Made by a program: the position numbers and the translations under genes
In this document: piece after piece, positions 36,879 through 48,795 of the stretch
How the letters are laid out: each line of letters starts with the position of its first letter
Position numbering within the stretch: position 1 is the stretch's first letter
Assembly: GCA_002964805.2 (NCBI GenBank)
Contig: PUDQ02000001.1
Coordinates: 9,685,169 to 9,749,168, forward strand
Reading direction: 5' to 3'
From: Trametes villosa
Lineage: Eukaryota > Basidiomycota > Agaricomycetes > Polyporales > Polyporaceae
DNA: 64,000 nt
Notes under the pieces: generated by a model
The model's input: only the letters and a program-made list of their open reading frames with translations
What the model was told of the DNA's origin: nothing
The model's database searches: none

Positions 36879-38617
36879 ATGCCAGCTGCGAAGACGATCG
36901 TCGGACTTGTCCTCCCTGTCTGTATCATGGTACAGGCTTGCTTTGCCGGAGGCGCGATCCCGCGCGCTCCAAACTGGGTGCGTATCATCCTACTGCCACT
37001 CACTGTGTTTGAGGCCTGCTAACCCCGGGGTGTAGCCGTTCGATGTGACGACGCTGACCGCGCCGGATGGCTCGGTTACCGCCAAGTTCGTCTCGTTCGG
37101 AGCGACGATGACGGAACTGTGGGTGAAGGACCGCGACGGCAAGGCCCGCGATATCATCCTAGGATACGACGATAATGTGGGTGTCACCTCGAAGTCATGG
37201 CATCGCACGACGAGCTGATCCCAATCACTCCGTGCGCAGACTGAACTGTTGACCGATCCTGCCCATCCGGTCTTCAATCCCATCGTGGGCCGGTGAGTGT
37301 GAATCTGCGCTTGGAGCCTGCGACGCGCAGTAATTCACCCTTCGACAGCTACGCAAACCGGATCAAGAACGGTAGGTCGCACACGGGTGGCTGACCCCGC
37401 ACGATACTTGAGTTGAAACGCGCCACAGGGACGTTTTCCATACCTATCACGAAGGATCCCCAGCCGGATGGTCCGAACGTGTTCCACATTCCCAAGAACG
37501 ACCACGACGGTAAGTCATTGCGCTCGGTGTGCCATGAGTTAGCTCACATGCGCCGGCGGCGCTCGCAGGCCAGGACACTCTCCACGGTGGAATCTTTGGT
37601 TGGGACAGGCGCAACTGGACGATCGTCGAAAAGACGAAGACTAGCGTCACGTATTTCCACCTCGACGAGGCCGACGAAGGTTTCCCCGGGACCGTGAAAG
37701 CGTTTGTGAGTATGGTTTGAACATGATCAATTGCGCAATGGGTTTCTGACGGGAGTGACAGGCCACCCACAGCGTCGAGAACGGCGGGATCTTGAAGACT
37801 ACCATCCATGCGACCGCATCAGAGAAGACCCCTATCATGCTGACGCAACACGTTTACTGGTACGTTTTCCCATGGGGCGGCTGCTTCTCGCGAAACTAAG
37901 GGTGTTTGCAGGAACCTCGACGCGTTCCAAGGTAGCGAGGACGTTCTCGAGCACAAGTTGCACGTTGACGCGTCCCGCGTGGTCGCCGTCGATGGTGACG
38001 CCATCCCGACGGGGGAATTCATCGAGGTCGAGAAGACCCCGTTCGACTTCCGCAAGACACAGGCTATCGGCGCGCGGTGGAACGATACTATCGACCTATG
38101 TGGACCTGGTATGGCAGCGCCTTTCTCGCCACGATTGGACTACGCTCACTTAGTTTACGTGCAGGGTGCCAAGGATACGACAACTGCTGGATCTACGACA
38201 AGTCCGAGGAGAAGAAGCCCGGTTTGACGCTTTGGAGCGACATCTCCGGTATCAGGTACGTACCTCACAGAGTCACATTCAATGTAGACTATTGCAGGGT
38301 TATCTAACGAGGTTCGCAGGCTCGATGTAACCACGAGTAACCCGGCTGTGCAAGTGTACACCGCGTTCTGGCTCGACACCCCGCGCAAGAAGGTGCACGG
38401 CGGCCCGTCCCTGAACTACACCAAGTGGACGGCCGTCGCGATTGAGCAGGAGGGGTACCTCGACGCGATCAACACGCCTGAGTGGCATGTCGACCAGATC
38501 TGTGCGCTACCTTCTTCGCTGTGCGATTTATGCGACTCGCTGATGTAAACGAGTACAGACTATCCCGGGAAGGACTTCCACTGGGATACGACGTACAAGT
38601 TCTCGACAGTCGACTGA
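36879..38617 (+). CDS. Aldose 1-epimerase (galactose mutarotase)
   Basis: Eleven exons (36879-36977, 37036-37176, 37240-37292, 37349-37371, 37429-37509, 37569-37705, 37762-37859, 37912-38108, 38165-38255, 38320-38501, 38559-38617) join in frame to 386 residues. The fold marks appear in order: TLTAPDGSVTAKFVSFGATM, FNPIVGRYANRIKNG, QDTLHGGIFGWDRRNW with the conserved His, TQHVYWNLDAF with the second catalytic His, and AIEQEGYLDAIN with the catalytic Glu. The enzyme interconverts alpha and beta anomers of galactose and glucose and feeds the Leloir pathway. Residues 1-25 are hydrophobic (TIVGLVLPVCIMVQACFAGG), so this copy looks secreted or membrane-targeted, unlike the usual cytosolic form. The gene converges on the FAD monooxygenase, 100 bp apart. 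Confidence 0.93.
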
Positions 38618-38717
38618 GTGTCCTGCTGCTTATCCCGTAGGCAAGGGCTGGGCTGTGTATTACTCGAACTCGATAGCTATGTAAAGTAGTGTCCGCCTCG
38701 ATCCCGATGCTCAGCTC

Positions 38718-40746
38718 TTACATGATCACACACCTATTCGAGCGCCGCAGTTCTCCTCCCACTTTGTGCTCCTTTGCAAAGTGGACCGAAGCGGTCGGGC
38801 TGCTCTTCGCCCCAATGAGCTGCTCATACCGCCTCTGCACCTCCGCCCACTGGTCTTCAACCCGCTCCTTCCACTGCCACTGCCAGATCTCCTGTATCGC
38901 CCCCGCCAGCTCCGCAAGCTGCTTCTTCTCCTCCGCCACCTCGTCCACGGACTGCGTCTCTGCAGTCTTGCCCTCGAGGTCGACCGGCTGCCCGTTGTAC
39001 AGGCCGGGCCAGCTGAACTCGTACATGAGCCCGGCTTTGCGCGCGTCGTCGACGACGGTGCGTGCGAAGGACAGCCGGACGTCTTGGTAGATCTTGAATG
39101 CTTCTGGGATGAGGGTGCGCGTGGTGCGCGGGTCGGCGAGCAATAAGCCGAGGATATACGCGTCCTATGAGGTCGAGAACGTAAGCGGTCCGCTTGACAA
39201 TAGTGGATGAGTGACGGGTCTGACCTCAATTGCCTGGCCGCCCCCGGCTCCGAAGTGGGTCGTCATGGCGTGCACGGCGTCGCCCATGAGTGCGACGCAG
39301 CCGTCAACTGAGAACGGCAGGTTCTCAACGACGTGGATCGCCCACAGTGTCGGCTTCTCTACCAGCTAGTGAAAACTGTTGTGAGCTGCTGTTGATGTCG
39401 GACGACGTCTCAAGGGCACTACGGCGCACCTGGATCATTTGGTCGACCTCGGGCTCCCACCCGCCGAAGTTCGCAGCGACCTCCTCTTGCGGCGCGTCAA
39501 TGACCCATTTGTGCGGGTACGTCGTGCCCTCGCCGCCTGGGATCGTGACGAAGCCGATCCAGTTGAGGTACTTTCCGTGTGAGATGGGGTACGTTATGAT
39601 GTGCTACGCGTCGGGGATGTCAGAGAGTTCAATATGCCAGTGAGGCAGTTCAAACCATCCGTACCTTCTCCTTCCCGGAGTACTGAAGCCGCGTGCGGTA
39701 GTATGTACTCAGCGCTGTCTTGCGCGGGAGTGACATGGGGATGCACTCACACTCATCGGCGCCGTGACCTTGAGCGCATGATGCTCGGGGTTCACTTCCC
39801 GCATCCGCTCCGAGGGGATGAGGAATCGGTACCCGACCGTGCCCGTCCACTTCGGCGTCGCCCTCCCGCACCGCTCGCACTCCTCGCGTTTCACCGCGGG
39901 CGCGCAGTCGCGCGCGTGCGCAGAGTCGTACATCGCCGCGCGCACCTTGGACTTGATCCCGTCCGCGCCGACGAGCACGTCTGTTTCTGCGGAGGTGCCG
40001 TCGGCGAAGTGCAGCGTGTAGACGGGTGTGCCGCTGGCGGAGATGGCGGTGGAGGTGTAGGAGAGGAGGCGCTTCGAGGTGTGGATGCTGCAGGAGGAAG
40101 GGAGGTGCGAGACGAGGACGGAGACCATGTCTGCGCGGTGCATCGTGGTGGAGCCGTCTGCGCCGCAGGGCGGTTGAGAGCGCGTGGCGGACGAGATGGG
40201 ATAGTGTACATACTGGGGACCATCACCCGACCAAACTCATACCCCTCGCGCGGTTGGTCTGATTTGCGGAAGACGAACGCAGGCCCTGGTGAGCGAACCA
40301 GACGCAAATATCAGCTCAGCGTCCTTGAAGGAGTTACCCCATGACTGGAGAGTATCATTGTACGAAGACTCACGGAACTCGTCCTTCTCGACCTTTCCGT
40401 TCTTCAGCGGTCCCTGCACCGATGCGCGCGCGAGGTCCTCATACAGCCCCAGCGCGCGCATCACGGCCCACGTCCGCGGCCAGACAGAGATGCCCGCGCC
40501 GACGGTCGTGATCTCGGGGCCGGACTCGTAGATGTGCACGTCGAGCGCGCTGGGGCTGGCGCTGGGGCCGGCGTGGGTCTTCTGGAAGTGGCCGAGCGCG
40601 ACGGCGAGCGTGAGGCCGGCGATGCCGCCGCCTCTGGATGAGGGGATGGGTGTGAACCAGTGAACGGCAGAGAAGGTGGTGAAGGGGGCTTACATGATCG
40701 CGACGCGGAAGCGCGGCCTTTCGAGGGAGGCTGGTTCGCCTGGCAT
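38718..40746 (-). CDS. FAD-dependent monooxygenase (salicylate hydroxylase-like)
   Basis: Eight exons (40746-40694, 40633-40374, 40285-40214, 40157-39751, 39682-39665, 39603-39430, 39365-39225, 39164-38718) join in frame to 523 residues; exon 5 is only 18 bp. FAD-binding marks are the dinucleotide fold RVAIIGGGIAGLTLAVALG at residues 13-31, VLVGADGIKSKVR (DG motif), and MGDAVHAMTTHFGAGGGQAI (GD motif). These place it in the class A flavoprotein hydroxylases near salicylate/6-hydroxynicotinate monooxygenases, which use NAD(P)H and oxygen to hydroxylate aromatic rings; in wood-decay fungi they act on lignin-derived phenolics. The substrate is unknown. A TATA-like GTATAATAG lies on the minus strand ~100 bp upstream. 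The 18-bp exon (YSGKEK) was placed by the motif that continues HIITYPISHGKYLNWIG. Confidence 0.92.
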
Positions 40747-43700
40747 GGTCGAGGTGGCGACTGAGTTCGTTGGGGACGATGGAGAGCCTGAGACGAGCGA
40801 ACGCGAAGAGGGGGCGCGAGTAAGACCGACGCGAGCCTGCTATTATACGCCGGCCTCGCGAGAACAAGCTATTCCCGCGCACAACCATAATCGCCTGACG
40901 CAACCCTGCAACCCTGTGGTAAACATAGATCAGCCTGCGCGCGGGAGAGGAACAGAGCTGAGAATACGCACGGTCGATAATTGGCGGGGCGGGAGCTGAG
41001 TCCCCGCCGGGGCGGTCAGGCCACTTCGCTGTCCTCACGGGTAACCCCACCCGTGCGCGGGAGAACACAGGGGTACAATCAGGCACTGCGTCGGTCGGAT
41101 GCTTGGGCGCGAGACGGGTGATTTTGACGGGTGGCTGAAGGAACACGCCTCCCACGGGGGTCGTAAGATGTTTGCCTGTGAGAACGCGCTCGGCGGCGGC
41201 CTGGGCTTGTTCATCTAGCCTCTTTCCTGGTCATCGGGGCGAGTTTGATCCAGTACCACGCACGCCTGCGCAGGAGCTGTAAGTTAGATAGGACTCACAT
41301 GTGTACGTCTACCGGACATCGGCCTGGCTATAGAATGTGTGGTCCTATGGAGAATATTTGACAAGCCACGGGGCCGTATGAGGAGCGAGCGATGGGCCGG
41401 CACAGACTTCTCTGCGTCCAACTGAGCACGGGCGGGGAATATCCAGGCTCGAATGCCGTCGCGGTGGGCTCGCGGACAAGGAAAGCGCAGAGCGCGGAAA
41501 CAGGCCTAGGGACAGGCGCCTACAAGCTTACAAGCCTTCGTTCTCGAATGCGCGCGGGAGAGGAAGGAGGCGAGGGTACGCACGGGCGAGAGCTGCCGGG
41601 TCGGGATTCGCCGCCGTTGCGTGGTGAGACTCGGACAGTTGCGTTGGTACTATAGCCTGATAGGTGAGGGCACTGGTTCGCGGGGGCCGGAAGACCGTGC
41701 GCGCGTACGTGAGTACTGAGTTTGCGGGGACATGGGAGCGAGACGGCGGGGTGGCGGGAGGAAACATCTCCCACGGGGGTCGTAAGATGTGGAGAATTGG
41801 AAGTGAGGGTTTGCCTGTGAGAACGGTTTTGGAGGCGGTCGACTGTAGCCTGGGCTGCGTGAGCAGTAGAGTGCTGAGAGGAAGATAGTGGGTCCGCGCA
41901 CGCTACGTATACGCCCGCAGAGATTTGGGCTGGAATGCGTCCCTCCGGCGGAGAGATCGTGGTCTGTGGCGGGGAGGGGCAATGAAGCGGTGTCGTACGT
42001 TCATGGCCCTTCCTGGAACGGTTAGAAAGAAGGTATAGACTTGGATACCTGGTGAAACGATGGCTTAGCACGGTAACAATTCGGACATGGAACTCGTGAG
42101 TGCACGAGGAAGAAAAGCTCTCGTGGATTGTGCACTGCGCCCGCGCCTGGCGTTGGGCCTGCGGTACACTCTGAGATGGAGAACGCGCGCCCACACGCTG
42201 GAGCTTAGGGACCAAGGAGCGGCACGACACCTTGTAGAACCTCCTGTGCGCCAGAAGCGTCACAGGTCTTGAAATCCAACGTGCGAAGGCGGGGGCGCTC
42301 CCTCCTTCTCGAGCGCGCTGTGTGTACACCATCGTGCAGATGGCGAGCGCGCCGGCACGACGCGCTACCTCCGTGCAAGCAGTGCGCGGCCGGCGAGTCA
42401 GAACGAAAATCAGACCCATCACGCCGATAGGGATTGACGGGCGGACGTCAGTGAAATGGCCGGTGGAGGCGCGGAGAGCGTGAGCGCCGTTGTGTGCGGC
42501 TGATGGGCGGGCTGAGGCGGACTCGGGCCCGGGCCCGGGGTGCTTTTGTCGGCCGTCGGGCGTGCAGGCCGGAGCGGGAGAGTGAGGGCACGGGGAGAAG
42601 GTGGAGGTGATGATGAGCACAGCTCGGATGTGGTGAGGTGACGGTATCGACGTATCAGCGCGGGCTTTGGGTGGGTGTAGGGAACGCGATCATGTATATT
42701 CGCGCCGCGGTCAAGATGGACGCGGTATACGACGTTGTGGAGCCGCAAGTGGCGGGACGCTAGAACGATAGTCGCTGGTTACAGTAGAGGGCGTTGAGTA
42801 GAGGCGAGGCACGCAGCCACGTGCGACGCGTAAGGTTCTTCAATTTCGCTCGTACCGAAGACGGACAGGAAGCGAACGCTAGCCGTGCGCTCGACTACCG
42901 CACGCGTCACCGCGCATCTGCGCTGCGACCACCACGACCACTCCGGACGACTTCGGCGCACGCACCTGTGTGAACCCTCGAGCTTGTCGCGACGTGCGGA
43001 TGTGCATCAGACAGGGGCTACGGCGCGGACGGCCTGCGCGGGTGCGCCGAGCGTGCTCGGGATGACGACAAGCGGGTCGGGGGCTCTGGCCAGCCTCCTG
43101 GGGTCGCCGTACGCACAAGCGACGCTTGGAGGGGCGACGGAGACGTCGTGCACCGACAATATGAGCTTGGGGGCGGGGGAGGGGCGGGCCCAGACGAGGC
43201 TGGGGCGGTGATGGTTGCCAGAGGTGAGCAGACAAGGTTGTGGACGCGCCGAAGACAAGGCTGTGCGGGGATATGAGGAGGTTCCGGCTGATGGGCTTCA
43301 GGCCGGGGGACGGGGAGGGCTTGTGAGGCCGTCGAGCGGAACACCCATGTCACTCCGTGCCCAATGTGGCGTCCAATTCCATCGGCTAGCCCCGCACCCA
43401 CTCCCCCTCCGTCTTCCGCGCGCACCCCTCCTGTCGTCCTCGAATGTCGGGCGTTGTGTTTTCAAGCAGCTGAGTGCGCAGAGAGCGAGCGGTCGAGGCA
43501 GAGACAAGCGACGGGCCAGGCGGAGGAGGGGCGTGTGGGCTGTGACGTTGTGCCACGCGAGTGTGACCGGGGGGGAGTGCCTGGAAGTGGCTGGGTGGTG
43601 GGCGGCTTGGCTCTCGGCTTGCCCAGTCCGGCCAGCGCGGAAGCGCCTGTTCATTCCGTGGTGGGTCCCGCCAAAATGTGATCAGTATATCTCTCCCGCG

Positions 43701-43827
43701 CCGGGCGAGCACAGGCCCTCGCAGTCTCCTCTTTCTCCACTAACGACCAACACTCGTCAGTCTTTACCTCCCCCTCCTCCCTCCCCCCTCCGCCTTTCCC
43801 CCCTTCCTCCTCCTCTCCTCCCCCACG
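40747..43827. other. 3-kb intergenic region with a diverged direct duplication
   Basis: Holds the promoters of the divergent FAD monooxygenase and GMC oxidoreductase genes. No coding pattern was found. The duplicated segments near 40.9-41.9 kb are listed separately. The last ~100 bp before 43828 are pyrimidine-rich (CCTCCCCCTCC-like), common before highly expressed fungal genes. Confidence 0.5.
40937..41860 (+). repeat. Diverged direct duplication in the divergent promoter
   Basis: Two blocks recur in the same order ~610 bp apart. The first is GCGCGCGGGAGAGGAA plus flank, at ~40937 and ~41549. The second is CCCACGGGGGTCGTAAGATG followed by TTTGCCTGTGAGAACG, at 41150-41186 and 41770-41825; the later copy carries a ~24-bp insertion between the halves. 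This indicates a segmental duplication of non-coding DNA between the monooxygenase and GMC genes. Confidence 0.7.
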
Positions 43828-46800
43828 ATGCGCTCCCTGGCAATTCTCCTCGCCTCCGCATCCCTCGCCGCCGCCTTCGACCACGGCCACCGCGACATCT
43901 ACCACGACAACTTTGGTCAGGAGCTCCGTAGACGCAACATCGTCTACAACGGCCAGACCGCCGACTCCTACGATTTCGTGATTGTCGGCGGTGGTACCGC
44001 AGGCCTCGCCCTCGCCGCCCGCCTCTCCGAGGATTCCAACACCACCGTCCTCGTCCTCGAAGCGGGCGATACTGGCGACGCGGTCGCAGACACCGTCAGT
44101 GAGTACATCCGCTATTTTTTGCGCCGTGGGGCAGGCGCGCCCGCTCTCCAATGCCCGCGTGTGTCTCTGAGCTAAGTGGCTGCCGCGCGCTCCGACCCGG
44201 ACGCCCGCCTCACATGCCACTTTCCGGCCGCCTATACGTATGGCCCATGGGCAGGTCACCGGAGCCTGTCGCCCTTGTGGTAAAACGCGCCTTCCCCGCT
44301 CTCCATTGCATCCGTTCACCGCTATTCGATGCGGACTGTTTGACCCCGCGCTGCCGCTCGCATGCCACTTCCCTACCAGTCGCCCTCGTGTGCACATCAA
44401 GTGCATCGTTCAGTTGAATGGCCGGTGTGCGCTGCAATGCGGGCGCCCGTCGATCTCAGCTCGCGTGTCATATTCCGGCCGTCCACACGCGCATTGCGGT
44501 CTGAACGAGGCCGCCGCATTGGGGACGCCGCGGAGGTGCGCGTGTCCTGCTTGAGGTCGACGGCGCGCGTGTGAGGTGGATGTGGATGTGCACAGCTGAA
44601 GTGGCACTGGGCGGAGGCCTGCGGGGCGGATGGCACGGACTTGAGGCGGACATAGGACCCGCTCGGCGTATTCGCCGATGGGTCCAGTCGGACGCTCGCT
44701 CTACCACGGGTAGACCACAGAAGCTGATACCACGCGGGAAAACGAACGCTTAATGGACATTGCGCGCCCGCGTGGGTCGGTTCTATGTGGCCTATGCACA
44801 CTGCCACGCCGCCCGTCTTCGTAAGCTCGTGTGCCACCCCCCGCCCGCCCATCCGCTTAATGGAGTAGAACCATGCCTCGAGCCGCGGCGCGAGCGGTCG
44901 TGGCATGCGGAGGCGCGGGCGATCGAAGTCGACGCGCACGCACTGCTTGAGGCAGACGGCGCGTGTGTGTCTGATAGCAGCGCACAAGCCACCGAAGCTC
45001 GTCACGCGCACGCCAGTGCGCAGCTTCCCCGCCCCAAGTGCATCCGCTGACCGCATCTCCCAGACGTCCCCGTCAACGCATACTACTCCGGCCTCCCCGG
45101 CACCTCCTACGACTGGCAATACACCACCGCCAACCAGCCCAATGCGAACAACCGCGCCCTCCCCTGGCCCCGCGGCAAGATCCTCGGCGGCTCCTCCGCC
45201 ATGAACGGCATGTACCACGTCCGCCCGTCCAAGATCGAGGTCGACACATGGGCCTCCCTCAACGACGCTTCCGACAAGTGGAACTGGGATGCGCTCTTCA
45301 CCGAGATGAAGGCGTCCGAGACGTTCACTCCGCCGTCCGCTGACGTCCAGGCCGCCGGCGGGATCCAGTACGACGCCGCGAGCCGCGGCACCTCGGGCCC
45401 CATCCACGCGACCTACCCCGGCTAGTGAGTACCCAGCGATTTAGCGGCCGGATCTTCGCTGACACGCAATGACAGCATGGTCCCCCTCGTGGGCAACTGG
45501 ACGACGACGCTGTCCGACATCGGCATCGCGGTCTCCAAAGACGCCTACGGCGGCGAGAACTACGGCGGCTTCATCGCCACGTCGTCCATCAACCCCGCCA
45601 ACTGGACGCGCTCGTACTCCCGCTCCGCCTACATCGACCCGCTCCCCCCGCGCGCGAACCTCGCCGTGCTCCCGAACGCGACCGTCACCCGCATCCTCTT
45701 CGACTCGTCCAACAAGGCGAACCTCACCGCCACCGGCGTCGAGTGGGCCGCGAGCGCGAACGCGGACAAGCAGACGGTGAAGGTGAACAAGGAGGTCATC
45801 CTCGCCGGCGGCGCGATCGGCTCGCCGCACGTGCTCATGCACAGCGGCGTCGGCCCCGCGGACGTTTTGAAGGCCGCCGGTGTCCCCGTCACGCTCGACC
45901 TCCCGGGCGTCGGCCAGCACGTCCAGGACCACATCTCGACGCAGGTGGTGTGGAAGACGAGCGCGCAGACCGCGAACTCGATCCACACCCAGAACCTCGC
46001 GGCCGGCACCGGTAACTCGCCCGCGTTCCTCTCGTTCATCAACTCCGCGACCGCGTACGTGAACGTCACCGACCTGCTCGGGTTCGACTTCGCGCCGCAG
46101 TTCCGGCAGCAGGTCGCGGACGCGCTCGAGTCGTCCGTGTCGAGCCTCGTGCCGAGCTCTTCCGACGCCGTCAAGCAGGGCTACCGCGCGATCTACAACG
46201 CGACGCTGAACACGTTCCTGAACTCGCCCGTCGGCCAGATCGAGATCCTGCTCTCGCTCACCGGCGGCCAGGTCGACGGCTCGAACACGGTCGCCATCCA
46301 GGCGGCGCTCCAGCACCCGTTCTCGCACGGCCGCATCTACATCGCCTCGTCCGACCCCTTCACGCCGCCCGTGATCGACCCGCAGTACCTGTCGCACAAC
46401 GCCGACACGGTCATCCTCCGCGAGGGCCTCAAGCTCGCGCGTAAGATCGGCAACACCGCGCCGCTCTCGTCCGCGCTCGGCGCGGAGGTCACGCCCGGCA
46501 GCGCGGTCTCGTCCGACGACGACTGGGACAAGTGGCTCGCGAACGCGATCGGGACCGAGTACCACCCGTCGTGCTCGTGCGCGATGCTCCCGCAGGCGCA
46601 GGGCGGCGTCGTCGACGCCGACCTCAAGGTGTACGGGCTCGCGAACGTCCGCGTCGCCGACGCCTCCGTCTTCCCCGTCCAGTTCTCCGCGCACCTCCAG
46701 GCGCCCGTCTACGGGCTCGCGGAGCAGGCCGCGCGCCTCATCCGCGCGACGTACAACGGCGTCGGCTGGCCGTCCGCGAACCAGTCGAGCGGGAACACGT

Positions 46801-46946
46801 CCGCCACCGGCACCAAGGGCTCGTCGAGCGCCTCGCCCTCGCAGACCGGCCAGGCCCAGCAGGACAAGAACGCGGCCGCGCCCCGCGCCGTCGCGGGCTC
46901 TGCGGTCGTTGCGTTCGCGGGCGTGCTCGCGGCGCTCCTGCTGTAG
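43828..46946 (+). CDS. Secreted GMC (AA3-type) oxidoreductase with GPI-like tail
   Basis: Exons 43828-44098, 45064-45424 and 45476-46946 join in frame to 700 residues. Residues 1-16 are a signal peptide. FAD binding is shown by YDFVIVGGGTAGLALAARLS, the GMC signature by GKILGGSSAMNGMYH, and signature 2 by AGGAIGSPHVLMHSG. The catalytic pair is His574 (in YHPSCSCAM) and His617 (in FSAHLQAP), 43 apart as in glucose and aryl-alcohol oxidases. The C-terminus has a Ser/Gln-rich stalk and a hydrophobic end (AVVAFAGVLAALLL), typical of a GPI-anchor signal, so the enzyme is probably held at the cell surface. Such enzymes oxidise alcohols or sugars and make hydrogen peroxide for peroxidases. The substrate is not evident. 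Intron 1 is 965 bp, unusually long here, and contains diverged internal repeats. Confidence 0.92.
44099..45063 (+). other. Unusually long first intron of the GMC gene
   Basis: Donor GTGAGTAC at 44099 and acceptor ending at 45063 restore phase across the FAD-binding domain. Inside, short motifs recur in diverged form (CTGCTTGAGGTCGACGGCG near 44550 and CTGCTTGAGGCAGACGGCG near 44943; CATGCCACTT near 44214 and 44359), suggesting growth by duplication. No inserted gene was found. Confidence 0.6.
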
Positions 46947-47649
46947 GCGCCCCCGGTCGTGCTCGTCGGACATGCTTTCGTGCTCTCGCTTTCGCGCCGC
47001 GCGTCCTGGGACGCGCGCCCCCGCCCCGTCTCGTTTCGTCTCTCGGGCCGGATAACGGACCTCGTACAGTACTCCACTCCCATTGACTCTGACTCGTCTC
47101 GTCTAGTCTCGTCTGCTCCCGCGCGCGCGTGTCGCGCGCCCCCCTCCGCTCCTTACCTCGCTCGGTCGAGCCTCGGACAATGCATCCGTGTCGTGTTCCC
47201 CACATTGACTCTCGCCTGATCCCGTCTCATTACTAATCGGCGCGCCCCGCCGCGGGGCGTGCGTCTGACGCCCCGGCCGCACGGACCTTTCACGAACTGT
47301 AGTCTATACCCGCACATACTAGCTAGTCCTGCCCCGCGGCCTGCGCGCGGGGCGTAGTGGGCCGTACCGGTGTCTCTATCGTTGTAGTGATGTTGTACGG
47401 TACCTGAACATAACTTGTCTTTCTCTCGAGCGAGGGTGGGGATGGCGGGGTGCGGTGTGCGGTGAGGGACTTGAGTCGGAGTGGTTTGCGAAGTGGGGTG
47501 GCTTTGTGGGCGCTCGTGTCTTCGTTTGTATGGGCGACCGTTTCGGCGCTTACCGATGTTGCTCTCTTTCATCATGCACTCACCCGTTCGACGAACTGCC
47601 TACTCGCCGTGCTGGGAGGTCGCGTTGAACTGACCCGCCCCGCCCGCAG
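46947..47649. other. 3' flank of the GMC gene
   Basis: About 700 bp, T/C-rich, probably the 3' untranslated region and then DNA leading into the coronin fragment. No feature was recognised; an intron-like pyrimidine stretch ends CCCGCAG at 47649, suggesting part of the ancestral coronin intron is kept. Confidence 0.45.
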
Positions 47650-48333
47650 CGGTACATTTTGCTGAGCTGGAACGCGTCGGGCGGCGGCGCGTTTGCGATC
47701 CTCCCGCTCCCGCTCCCGCTCCCGCTCCCGACGCCGTTCAGCCCGCTCGCCCACGGGCTGTCCTCGAAGCTGCCGGACCTGATCCCGCTCGCGCGCGGGT
47801 ACGCCGGGCCCGTGCTCGACACAGACTGGTCGCGACGCGGTCGTCGCGAGCGCGGGCGAGGACGGCAAGGCGCTCATCTAGTCCGTCGAGTCCGCCGCGT
47901 TCGACAACTGGGGCGCGGATGGCTGGGAGCCGCAGGACTTGGACCCCGTCGCGCGCATCGACGTGTCCCCGAGGAGGGTGGGCCATGTGCTGTTCCACCC
48001 GACGGCGCAGAACGTGCTCGCGACATCGACGGGGGACCATGCCGCGAAGTTGTGGGACCTCGCCGCGCCGGAGCATGCGAAGATCACCGTTGGCGGGCAT
48101 GCGGATGCGATCCAGAGTATCGCGTGGAACCCGAGTGGCACACTGCTGGCGACGACGAGCAGGGACTGCAAGAGCAGGCTGTTTAACCCGCGCGCGGGTG
48201 GTGACGCTGTCCGTACGGGCGAGGGACACAGCGGGATCAAGGTGCTTGCGGCTGCGCTGTTGCATAGGCTGGCGTCTGACCGGCTAACGCTGTGTAGGGC
48301 GCGCGCGTCGTCTGGCGGGGGCGACAAGGACTG
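47650..48333 (+). pseudogene. Broken coronin fragment
   Basis: Reads LLSWNASGGGAFAILPL, then GYAGPVLDTDWS: the first part of the coronin WD40 propeller. After that Trp-Ser a frameshift occurs, and the match continues in the next frame (DAVVASAGEDGKALI). It hits an in-frame TAG at 47879-47881 where family members have an aromatic residue, then runs on as FHPTAQNVLATSTGDHAAKL and CKSRLFNPRAGGDAV. An intact-looking intron (GTGCTT to GTGTAG, 48241-48297) is followed by GARVVW and another frameshift. The N-terminus, the rest of the propeller and the coiled-coil tail are absent. Coronin binds F-actin and is normally a single-copy, conserved gene, so this is probably a relic copy. The kept intron argues for DNA-level duplication, not retroposition. 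Confidence 0.85.
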
Positions 48334-48795
48334 GGGAGAGGCAACCCCTCCAAAGCGGATGTACAGATCCTAAGGGCGCGATCCCATCAAAGCGCCCAAG
48401 ATCATGATAAGCGGGCTCGCTAAGGCTCGCTTACCGTAGGTACCATGGTCGATGTCTGTCCGAATCGATATCCTGCAGCTTGGAACATAGTCTCGAGTGC
48501 GGATCCTGGCCTGCGATGGCTATAAGGGCCTGGTCGGCTGTCGGGTGACTAACAAACCGCCCCCGCCAAAATCCAGTCGCTAGCGACTACCGAGTTCTGA
48601 TCGGGCCGGATTAGCTATCACAGTCGGGGAGGCCGTTCGGCGACCCGCGGTCCCGGGCGCCAGCGAGTCACGCGCGGGCGCTAAAGCACTCGTTTGCGGC
48701 GGGCGACTCGTCTCTCGCCGCTCGTCTCCTCATTCCTTCTTCTCTCGCTTGTGAACAACTTGGACTCTATCGGGGCTACTTATTTAATTCTTACT
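48334..48795. other. Intergenic region before the SANT-like gene
   Basis: About 460 bp. A short imperfect hairpin (GCGGGCTCGC and GGCTCGCTTACC near 48411-48436) is the only structure seen. CTTATTTAATTCTTACT directly precedes the start at 48796. Confidence 0.4.

Noticed and set aside
41520..42620. A 366-codon minus-strand frame in the divergent promoter region.
   Set aside because: Overlaps the diverged duplicated blocks; Pro/Ser/His-rich chance translation.
45441..46973. A 510-codon minus-strand frame across the GMC oxidoreductase exon.
   Set aside because: Arg/Val/Asp-rich antisense shadow of a strongly conserved GMC coding exon.
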